The notes below the pieces were generated by a model. The model saw only the letters and a list, made by a program, of their open reading frames with translations. It had not been told where the DNA came from and did no database searches. A stretch of DNA of 29,835 nt from a virus. This document shows, piece by piece, positions 1 to 7,500 of the stretch (position 1 is the stretch's first letter; each line of letters begins with the position of its first letter). The stretch covers positions 1 to 29,835 of IMG/VR virus record IMGVR_UViG_3300020204_003390. One strand, written 5' to 3'. A program made the position numbers and the translations under genes.

Positions 1-453
1 GAAGAAGTCACGACGAACAGAATTGTGTGCCTCATCGTAATAGACGGTATCCACATCAATACCTGCTTCGTTGATACGACGCAGAGAGTTGTAGGTAGTG
101 AAGATCAGTTGGTGAGTATTAGATGCCTTGCAGACAGCATCGTGACAACGGATCTCGTTGATCTTAGTGGTGCTGTTGCCCTCAATCTCGCCGCTGTGAA
201 CGTGAAGAGTACAAACATCAACCTTGCCATTCAACTCAGCAAAGAACTCTTCATACAACTGAACCGACAGCAGGATGCGAGGAGAGACCACTACGACAGT
301 CTGTGGGCGGTCTGCCTCTTGAAAGCGACGCAGACAGTCAAGGATCATAGGAAGCGTCTTGCCGCCGCCCGTGGGGCAGGTAACGCGACCTACAGCAGCA
401 GTCTGCAGAGCGTCAAGGATGCGCTGCTGGTGAGGGCGAAGGGTCAGGGTCAT
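1..453 (-). CDS. SF2 DEAD/DEAH-box helicase, N-terminal part (runs off the window)
   Basis: The first 151 codons of a superfamily 2 helicase are visible and the 3' end lies beyond base 1. The reading starts MTLTLRPHQQRIL, a Q-motif-like beginning. It is followed by Walker A CPTGGGKT near residues 27-34, motif Ia-like VVVVSPRILL, motif Ib-like FTTYNSLR and the Walker B box DEAH near residues 140-143. In this family the motifs couple ATP hydrolysis to translocation on or unwinding of nucleic acid. The helicase core begins almost at residue 1, without the N-terminal domain of T4 UvsW, so I do not call it uvsW. It may belong to the type III restriction/res-subunit-like helicases. The start is ATG at 451-453, with only a weak GAGACG ribosome site, downstream of a sigma70-like promoter at 476-504. 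G+C content is visibly higher than in the tail genes. Confidence 0.85.
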   Translation of the reverse strand, partial: MTLTLRPHQQRILDALQTAAVGRVTCPTGGGKTLPMILDCLRRFQEADRPQTVVVVSPRILLSVQLYEEFFAELNGKVDVCTLHVHSGEIEGNSTTKINEIRCHDAVCKASNTHQLIFTTYNSLRRINEAGIDVDTVYYDEAHNSVRRDFF

Positions 454-475
454 GGCGAAACGTCTCAATAAAGAT

Positions 476-504
476 AATATACAGCAAAAAGCAGGGATCG
501 TCAA
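476..504 (-). promoter_or_regulatory. sigma70-like promoter for the helicase gene
   Basis: On the minus strand, -35 TTGACG (499-504) is separated by exactly 17 nt from -10 TATATT (476-481). A second possible -10, TATTAT, overlaps it with a 19-nt spacing. The box lies about 23 nt upstream of the helicase ATG. The -35 lies in the loop of the terminator of the upstream gene, so one hairpin closes one unit and its loop helps open the next. It would be read by host RNA polymerase, which suggests early or middle expression. Confidence 0.65.
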
Positions 505-513
505 GACCCCTGC
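486..513 (-). terminator. Rho-independent terminator after the KTSC-like gene
   Basis: On the minus strand GCAGGG (508-513) pairs with CCCTGC (491-496) around a roughly 11-nt loop. A run of five T follows (486-490). It lies about 35 nt after the stop codon of the 81-aa gene and before the helicase. The stem is short (6-7 bp) but GC-rich. Confidence 0.7.
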
Positions 514-547
514 AATTAGTTATTTTTATGTGTTGTATTAGTGATAC

Positions 548-793
548 TTATTCAGCCAGCAGGGTCAGTTTACCCTCTGTCACTGCCGAGTTAATAAAAC
601 GTCCAACGGAAAAGTTTTCTTGATCATCAAACTCTGCCAGGAATTCTTTGTTGAATTCTGTAGCATTTTCTGTGGAATATTCATATTGCTTACCGTTACT
701 GGTATATTGTACCACAACGGTGTTACTTTCACTGTTCACAGTTACGCTTTTGATTGCAGAACTGGGCAGATTATCATAAACTTGGACAGTCAT
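548..793 (-). CDS. KTSC-domain-like small protein (81 aa)
   Basis: An 81-residue acidic protein without a signal peptide or membrane segment. Its pattern resembles the KTSC domain: an SSAIKSV segment near residues 11-17, alternating beta strands NTVVVQY, a turn containing NGK followed by YEYS, an aromatic-spaced helix (FNKEFLAEF) and SVGRFIN near residues 62-68. KTSC proteins are small, have no firmly known function and occur in bacteria and phages. The start ATG (791-793) has AAGGAA seven bases upstream. The gene has its own strong sigma70-like promoter (821-849) and a terminator (486-513), so it is a single-gene unit separate from the late tail operon. Domain assignment is by eye and moderate; function is unknown. 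Confidence 0.75.
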   Translation of the reverse strand: MTVQVYDNLPSSAIKSVTVNSESNTVVVQYTSNGKQYEYSTENATEFNKEFLAEFDDQENFSVGRFINSAVTEGKLTLLAE

Positions 794-820
794 CTTGTTC
801 CTTAAGTGTTGAACAGAGTA

Positions 821-849
821 ACTGTAGCACGATCCCTGCCGTCTGTCAA
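821..849 (-). promoter_or_regulatory. Strong sigma70-like promoter for the KTSC-like gene
   Basis: On the minus strand, -35 TTGACA (844-849, full consensus) is 17 nt from -10 TACAGT (821-826). The -35 lies nine bases past the TGA stop of the 385-aa gene. I see no terminator between them, so late read-through into this unit is possible. The leader to the ATG is about 20-25 nt and contains AAGGAA. Confidence 0.75.
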
Positions 850-857
850 GCCCCCGA

Positions 858-2015
858 TCAAAGTTTTTCTGGAGCTGCGGAGTTTTGTCCTAGATGATCA
901 CCAAGAATGCCATGCACCCACTTTAAATAATCACGAACTTTTTCTTCAATTCCTTCTACTGGAGTGATCGAAATTAAATCTTCATAAATTGGCATTACTG
1001 TTAGAAGATTTGCATCTTTAACTTTTTGTAGGCAAGCATCTTTATTCTGCTCAAAAAATTCTAGCATTTCTTCTTTTGACATAGGAGCATCTCTTCTGTA
1101 GATCTCTTTATGCAACAAATCAGAGTAAATTATAAATTCTAACTGCGGAAAATATGCCCATGCCAATTCTTGTCTGTTGTATTCAACCGCCATTTTACAC
1201 CAAACATTAGTAAGATCTGCAATTCTGTTCAGATCTTTCTTCTCAAATGCTTCCCAGATTTTAGGATATCCTAGCTTAAAATACAAGCAAAGTATTTTCG
1301 TGTGTAATTTACACGAAATTGAAGTAGGAATAACTAATAAAGGATCATTTGGATGATTAGGTCTTTCTACAGAAGCACAGAATGGAATTATATTTTCTTT
1401 ATCAATTAGATAATTTGCCTTTCTCCAAAAAGATCTTACCGCAGAATACCAGTTTTGCTGATAAGTTTGCAATCCTACATCTGGATTAAAAACATAATCA
1501 GTTTCTTTTAATTGATACTTAACAAAGTCCTGAAGATAAGCATACAATCTAAAATCGTTACCTTCATTAATTGTAATTCCTCCATACACAGGATCAGATC
1601 CTAATGAGGTTTCGTTACCATTTGTATGAATTGCAGATGGACTAGCCTCAGCCGACATTTGATTGAGCTGTTTCTTTAAAGCTTCTTCTTGCTCAAAAAT
1701 TCTTTCTTTTTCCGCGTCAAAAAACTCTCTACAAAGAGTTTTCATAAAATCTTTTAATTCTGAGGTCCAAATTTCAGTTGGAACATTATAATGCTCTAGC
1801 TTTTCTGTAACTGGGTTCCAACGAAATTTTTCAACCTCCACACGATTATCATAATCATACCAGCAGTGCAATCGATCATACTCACTATGAATTTGCTCGG
1901 GCAACCTTTCTACAAATTTATTCCATTCAATCGGGTGAAATTGAATATTATATCCATCCATAAAAATGGTCTGTCCTGCCATATTCACAGAAATATTTGG
2001 ATCAATTAACGACAT
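858..2015 (-). CDS. Unrecognised 385-aa protein at the end of the tail-fibre operon
   Basis: I do not recognise this protein. It is soluble and rich in Trp, Tyr and acidic residues, without a signal peptide or membrane segment. Residues about 95-125 form a charged, Glu/Lys-rich helix that could be a short coiled coil. A low-complexity Ser/Asn/Gly linker follows (about 122-145), then a mostly helical C-terminal half with many aromatic residues. ATG (2013-2015) has a strong AAGGAGA site that overlaps the TAA stop of the preceding oxygenase gene, so the two are probably translationally coupled. It is the last gene of the late unit. Its position behind fibre genes would fit a fibre-assembly chaperone or another virion factor, but this rests on context only. 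The last seven codons lie just upstream of the next gene's promoter. Confidence 0.85.
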   Translation of the reverse strand: MSLIDPNISVNMAGQTIFMDGYNIQFHPIEWNKFVERLPEQIHSEYDRLHCWYDYDNRVEVEKFRWNPVTEKLEHYNVPTEIWTSELKDFMKTLCREFFDAEKERIFEQEEALKKQLNQMSAEASPSAIHTNGNETSLGSDPVYGGITINEGNDFRLYAYLQDFVKYQLKETDYVFNPDVGLQTYQQNWYSAVRSFWRKANYLIDKENIIPFCASVERPNHPNDPLLVIPTSISCKLHTKILCLYFKLGYPKIWEAFEKKDLNRIADLTNVWCKMAVEYNRQELAWAYFPQLEFIIYSDLLHKEIYRRDAPMSKEEMLEFFEQNKDACLQKVKDANLLTVMPIYEDLISITPVEGIEEKVRDYLKWVHGILGDHLGQNSAAPEKL

Positions 2016-2025
2016 TTTTTTCTCC

Positions 2026-2637
2026 TTATGACGTAAATAAGTGATTATACCAACCTGTTATGATGTATTTAGTTTCTTTTAATGGTGGATTTCCTCTATG
2101 AGCATGAGTGAATGCAGCAGGCCAAATAACTACAGTTCCAGTAGTAGGAACAATTCTTTTGTGTTGATATAAAAATTCAGTTTCTCCACCATGTTCTACA
2201 TCATTTAAGTAAATAATCCAAGCTAAACATCTAGTGCAATATTGAAATGAATTATTTTCACCATGCCAAACATGATATCCTCCACCAGGATCAGTTTTCT
2301 GGACTTTAACTGTATACGAAACTAGTGGTTGATTTTTAATTATGTGATATTGATCACAATAATCTTGAATACATGCAGTCAAATATTGATTTACCTCTCG
2401 GGTCAAATCATCATTAATTTCTTGTAAGTTAATGGAGTAATCAGACCTTCCAAGTTTTCCATTTGGAAATTGAAAATTCCCACTGTAACATCCATCATTA
2501 TTTTCATATTTTTGATGAATATTAATTACTCGATTACATAAACTAGATGGAACAAAATTTTCCCAAGTTCCAATAAAATCTTCAAATTTTCCATCCATTA
2601 ATTCTAATGGACGAATAGGTATTGCATTAGTTTCCAT
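2026..2637 (-). CDS. 2OG-Fe(II) oxygenase, prolyl-4-hydroxylase-like
   Basis: A 203-aa protein with the double-stranded beta-helix signature of 2-oxoglutarate/Fe(II) dioxygenases. The proximal metal motif is HGE at residues 125-127 (HxE, where HxD is usual). The hydroxylase-type LNDVEHGGETEF segment is at about 144-155. A distal His lies in FTHAH (178 or 180), and a basic 2OG-binding residue lies in ETKYIITGWY (K190). The family hydroxylates proteins or small molecules using O2 and 2-oxoglutarate; the substrate here is unknown. Such genes are frequent in T4-like cyanophages. It sits 13 bases behind a tail-collar gene and 10 bases before the 385-aa gene, in one operon, so modification of a virion protein is possible but unproven. 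The start ATG (2635-2637) has a modest TGAGAA site. Confidence 0.85.
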   Translation of the reverse strand: METNAIPIRPLELMDGKFEDFIGTWENFVPSSLCNRVINIHQKYENNDGCYSGNFQFPNGKLGRSDYSINLQEINDDLTREVNQYLTACIQDYCDQYHIIKNQPLVSYTVKVQKTDPGGGYHVWHGENNSFQYCTRCLAWIIYLNDVEHGGETEFLYQHKRIVPTTGTVVIWPAAFTHAHRGNPPLKETKYIITGWYNHLFTS

Positions 2638-2650
2638 AAAATTCTCAAAA

Positions 2651-3685
2651 TTAAAATGCTTTAATTACCCAAAGTGAGTTTACAAACGGTGTTACCAAAT
2701 TGACAGTATCTGATGTATTGATGGATGCAGACACATTGTTCTGTGGTGTCCAACTATTTATTGTGGTGGTAACTGCGGTTGCAGAAACATAATCGATAGC
2801 TGCCCAGTTTTGAGATACATTTGATCCCCATTGAGAAGAATTTCCTTCAATAGTTGTACTTCCTTTGATGTCACTAGTTCTACTTCCTCTGGAAGCTCCA
2901 CCTTCATTGGCACTAAGCCAATGACTGTGCGTTCTGTTTGAACTAGCCATTGTAAATTCAGTCCCTGACTGAGATTGTTCATCCGAATTTGCAGTGTCAA
3001 ATGTTCTAGCATAATCAGGAGTACCAACATTATCAACATTTGCTTCATGAAAACTTGGTCCACCACCACCTCTAGAGCAATTTACATTTTTTGAATTAAC
3101 TTTCATCCATTGATAACCACCAACTCCAGCATTTTCTGGGTGATTGTGCTGAATTAATCCATGAGAAAATGAACTTGGTTCACTAGCAGTAAATCCAATA
3201 TTTCCAGATACTGTACTGTTTTGCTGCACTGATATTCCAGTGTGACCAGAAGCTGTTGTTGTAGATGCAAGAGAAAATGCACCAGAAATTGATGCACTGG
3301 TAATATTTGTTGCTCCTCCATGGTAATTTGCAGAAGTTATATTAGAAGCAGAATGAACTGCATTACTAACTCCTCCAGATCCTTGATCTTGTATTGGACC
3401 ATGACCGATTAACTTTCGTCCTCTATAATTTGGTAAATTAAAATTTCCAGAATATGTTTTAGTTGAAGTATTATATGACGCACTGCCTCCATAATCATTA
3501 CCAATAATGTCAAATAAAGCTGGATATTGAGAAGCACTCACTGAACTTCCATCACATACCAAATATCCATGTGGAATTTCATAATTTGACACAGAATTTC
3601 CAGTTCCCGTTTTCCATGTCAATGATAACACAGTTCCAATAGCTGTGCCATTTCTTTGCTTGTATGTGTTGTAGAATACTGACAT
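2651..3685 (-). CDS. Phage tail-collar domain protein (344 aa), probable short tail fibre/receptor-binding protein
   Basis: Residues about 15-96 form a phage tail-collar domain: GTVLSLTW, then GYLVCDGSSVSASQYPALF, a YGG turn, then FNLPNYRGRKLIG. The rest is Gly/Ser/Thr/Asn-rich beta sequence, as in trimeric fibres. It has paired His motifs (HNH near 180, HSH near 253) like the HxH metal-binding sites known in T4 gp12 and gp37. It ends LWVIKAF, similar to the C-termini of the two preceding collar proteins. The likely role is host-surface binding at the baseplate. ATG (3683-3685) is 15 bases after the previous stop, with AGGTAC upstream. It is the third of three consecutive collar-domain genes. 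Confidence 0.85.
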   Translation of the reverse strand: MSVFYNTYKQRNGTAIGTVLSLTWKTGTGNSVSNYEIPHGYLVCDGSSVSASQYPALFDIIGNDYGGSASYNTSTKTYSGNFNLPNYRGRKLIGHGPIQDQGSGGVSNAVHSASNITSANYHGGATNITSASISGAFSLASTTTASGHTGISVQQNSTVSGNIGFTASEPSSFSHGLIQHNHPENAGVGGYQWMKVNSKNVNCSRGGGGPSFHEANVDNVGTPDYARTFDTANSDEQSQSGTEFTMASSNRTHSHWLSANEGGASRGSRTSDIKGSTTIEGNSSQWGSNVSQNWAAIDYVSATAVTTTINSWTPQNNVSASINTSDTVNLVTPFVNSLWVIKAF

Positions 3686-3700
3686 GATTGAGTACCTATA

Positions 3701-4540
3701 TTAGTATTTAATCAAATAAAGAACAACTGCATATGGTTGTATTGTTGCAGTTGGAAATTCTGTCATAGAAGTAATTGCTGTCGTAGTAAATGCTTTTGTT
3801 AGATTAACTCCTGATGTGGAATAATTTTCTGCAGCAATACTAGCTGTAATATTATGTGATGCAGAACATGCAATATTGTGACTATGCGAATAACTGCTTG
3901 TATTACCAGCTTGTCCTACATTAATATTTTGTTTAGAAGTAGAAGCTCTTGCATTAGTATTACCATCAGCTTGAGTAGCAGGACTATTGTTTCCACTATC
4001 AAACTCTGCAGCGTATAACCAATTCAATCTATGGGTATGACTTCTAAAGTCAGCCACGCTAATACTATAATTACTAGTCGTATAATTACTAGTTGTCGCA
4101 CTTCCAGTAACTGCATAATTTCCTCCAGGAATTGATAAATTTCCTGTTAATGATGTGGTGATATTAGAACTAGGAATATCAGTTGTTCTTCTAGCAAATC
4201 TATTATCAGTTCTTTCATATAAGCTAAAGGTTCTTCCGCCAGCAGTTCCAGGAGATAATACAAATCTAGATCTTAAATTAGGAAGTTGTATTTGAGTGCT
4301 TGTTAAAGTCGTAGTGGACAACTTGTAAATACAGTTACTACCAATACCAATAACTTCCGCTAAAGCTGAATATTGAGTTGAACTTAATACAGATCCATCA
4401 CAAACTAAGTAACCAGCAGGAAGGTTTTCAAGATAATTGCTACTATCGATAACTTTTGGAAACGCAATAATAGTTCCCGTTGCACTTCCAACTCTACCCT
4501 TTTCAAATCCGTAATTTACAGTTCTATCTGCAAAAGCCAT
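3701..4540 (-). CDS. Phage tail-collar domain protein (279 aa)
   Basis: The protein begins MAFADRTVNYGFEKG. It then has a tail-collar domain: GTIIAFPK, PAGYLVCDGSVLSSTQYSAL, and QLPNLRSRFVLSPG around residues 90-105. A Ser/Thr/Asn-rich beta region follows, with HTH near 170 and HSH near 220, resembling the HxH metal sites of trimeric phage fibres. The C-terminus YAVVLYLIKY parallels the neighbouring collar proteins. I chose ATG 4538-4540 because AGGAG lies 6 bases upstream. The longer in-frame start (to 4591) would overlap the upstream gene and add 17 hydrophobic/basic residues without a ribosome site. It probably attaches to the baseplate or a fibre as an adhesin. Confidence 0.85.
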   Translation of the reverse strand: MAFADRTVNYGFEKGRVGSATGTIIAFPKVIDSSNYLENLPAGYLVCDGSVLSSTQYSALAEVIGIGSNCIYKLSTTTLTSTQIQLPNLRSRFVLSPGTAGGRTFSLYERTDNRFARRTTDIPSSNITTSLTGNLSIPGGNYAVTGSATTSNYTTSNYSISVADFRSHTHRLNWLYAAEFDSGNNSPATQADGNTNARASTSKQNINVGQAGNTSSYSHSHNIACSASHNITASIAAENYSTSGVNLTKAFTTTAITSMTEFPTATIQPYAVVLYLIKY

Positions 4541-4550
4541 CGTCTTACTC

Positions 4551-7500
4551 CTATTGTGCTTTGATAATATAATGAAGAGTAATATAAGCACTCAGTGGAT
4601 CTACAGTCATAGTTGCAACATCATTAATTGTAGCTGTTGCAATCGAAACTCCAGTAGATGAAATTGAAGTAGTAGTTCCTGGAGGAGTTAACGTAACTCC
4701 TGTTAAAGAAACTGTTCTCGTAAAAGATCCTCCATGATTATGTGGTTGTCCATTATCAGTTGGAGAACTCTGAGAACCACTCATAAAGTAACCTCTGATT
4801 GCTCCAGAAACTCCTTCACAACAACCACCAATTCCATTACAGTTCTGACAATTAGATCTACAACCATTTGCAGTGCAATTTCCACCTCTACATGTTACAC
4901 TATTAGAATTATTGGCATAATACTCTGCGGCATTTTGTACACTATGAGAGTGGGCAATAAATTCATCTTGACCAAAAGCTCTGCCAATAATATTTACAGT
5001 CGCCGATGGACTAGTTCTTGTTACTGTTCCTCCAGAACGAGTTCCAGAAATATTTGTAACTCCAGTATGTGTCCAAGTTGCATCACAATTTGCAGTGATA
5101 GAAGTATTATATGCAGATGGTGATGAAGTAACTGTTCCGCCAGGAGCATTTAAATATTTTGCTCTTAAATCAGGAACTCCAAAAGTTTTACTGCTAGCAG
5201 CATAAGGGAAAGGATCGCCCGCTACTACAGTTCCTCCATGAGTGTTGAGCAATACTTTTGCTAATCTAGGATATGTAGATGCTGGATGTGTAGATCCATT
5301 GCATAGCAACCATCCATCTGGAGGAGTATCTTCTCCCCAAACAACTATAGTGCCAACATCTAAATTATTCAATCCATTTACACTGTGGTAATACTTAGGA
5401 GCAGATACAAGTACCGTACCTGGAGGTAAAATAGATAATGTTGCTGGTGGATCTGAATTAGTTGTTACAGTTCCAGATGGATAATTTGGAGTGCTTACTC
5501 TTACTCTATATTTGTAATTATTTTGAGTAGCATTGATGCTTGATAGGGATAAATTCTGAGACGTTGCGCCGCTAATATTAAAGAAGTCACTGTTTGCGGT
5601 TCCTCCAGTAGATTCTTGCCACTGATAAGTAACAGTAGCACCATTATTTGCTACTGCAGTAGATTCAAATACCAATGGATTTGCATTAGTAATCTCAGCA
5701 ACAGTTTTTGCTGCGCTGACTGGTAAAGTTGTAAATGAAATTGAAATAGGATTTACAGTAAGTTTTGCTTGATTACTATAAGTTACTACATTTAGAGATC
5801 CATTTCCATATACAGCAGTGACTTTACATCTATAGACATAATTGTTCCATCCAGATTGAGCAGTGAATGCTAGCGAGTTTGTGAGTGCTCCACTAGTAAA
5901 TGATGCTGAATTTCCAATGTCAACGAACAATCCGTCAGCTAAAGGATTTGTTGCAGACCAAGTAGATGTAGCAGCTACTGTGCTCTGTTGCCACGAGAAT
6001 TGTAAGTCTTCTGCGTTTGTTGCAGATGCACTGACAATGAAGCTTCCAGATTGACCTGCAACCACTGCAGTATTTGATGGTTGTCCACTTATCGTAATAA
6101 CTGGTACTGGATAGATAAGAATATTAACTCTAATAACAGAAGAATATAATGTAGCAGCTCCTGGAGATGTAAGAACAACTTGATAGTATGCATCATCACC
6201 TGTTAATGGACCAGTAGCAGTAACACCATTTAATGTTAATGTTGGTGTTTGGGCTCCTGTACCACCACCAGATACTGTCCAAGAACCATTCTGAGCAATT
6301 GTAGTAATTGCAGGATCAATGTTCGTTACATACCAGTGAATAAATCTTCCGTTTGGATTTGTAGGAGAAACTGGTGCAGATGCATCCAAATCTTCTACTA
6401 AAAGCTCAAATTTAGTAATATTTGATGCTGAGAACCCAGATAGTGTCCAACTAATTGTAGGACTATCTCCTGCAGAAGCAGATGTAGATCCATACTGAGA
6501 AGGAATATCACCACCAAACGCCCAATATGGACTAGTAACAGTAATGGTTCTTCCCAGTCCAGCAGTATCTGTGGTTAATCCTGTTGGTATGCTAGGAGTA
6601 GGTTTAGTTCCACTACCAAAATATCCATAATAATATCCAGTTACTGTTCCATTACTTGTAAATGCTTTTACTCTAAATTGATAGAGATGTTTTTCACCAG
6701 CTGGAGGATTTGGACCATTCCATCCATTAGATCTATCTGCTGGGGATCCAGCAAATGATGTTTGATAGATAGTAGCAACAATTGCAGACGAAGTAGAATT
6801 AGCAATGTTTTGCCACGATGAACTGCTATTATTTGTTGCAGCTGCTACATCATATGTCTTTCTCCACTGATATGCTATTGCTCCTGGACCAGTAACACTT
6901 GCAGTGACACTTAATGTATTATTTGTCGAAATCGTAAATGATTGAGGTGATGTTGTAAGATTACTAATAAAAATTTGAGGAGCATTAACAGTAAGAATTG
7001 CAATCTGACTATTAATTGGAGTAATTCCAGAAGCAGATAATCTAACTCTATACTTAAAATTATTTTGTGCTGCAGTTATATTTGTTAGAGTTAATCCAGC
7101 GTTAATGGACCCAATCATATCTTGGAACCCATTGCCATCATTTTGATCAACTTGCCATTGATATAAAACTGTCGCGCCATTGCTGGCAATTGCAATAACG
7201 TCAATAGTAGTATTTTCTCCTACAGTAACCGTTGGACTTGTTACATTTTGAATAATACTAATGGTAGAAGCATTAACAGCAAGCTGGGCAACTTGCGAAA
7301 TAGTTACTGGAGCACCAGAAGCAGTAAGAACACAACGATAATTGTATCCAGAGAATTGTGTAGTTACACTAGATATTGTTAAAGTGGTTGTTCCTTGCCC
7401 AGAATAAGTGCTATCATTGATAATGGTCGTCCAATTTGTTCCACCGTCAATAGAAACTTCCCATGAATAATTAATTGTTACTGGAGCATTAGCAGCAATT

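Noticed and set aside
1-453. Assignment of the helicase to T4 UvsW
   Set aside because: The visible protein begins directly at the helicase core and has DEAH, unlike T4 UvsW with its N-terminal domain; only a general SF2 call is safe.
25-471. Plus-strand ORF of 148 aa at the left edge
   Set aside because: It is antisense to a helicase frame with intact Walker A and DEAH motifs and shows no family pattern itself.
4541-4591. Longer start for the 279-aa collar protein
   Set aside because: It overlaps the upstream gene and lacks a ribosome site, whereas ATG 4538-4540 has AGGAG at a good distance.
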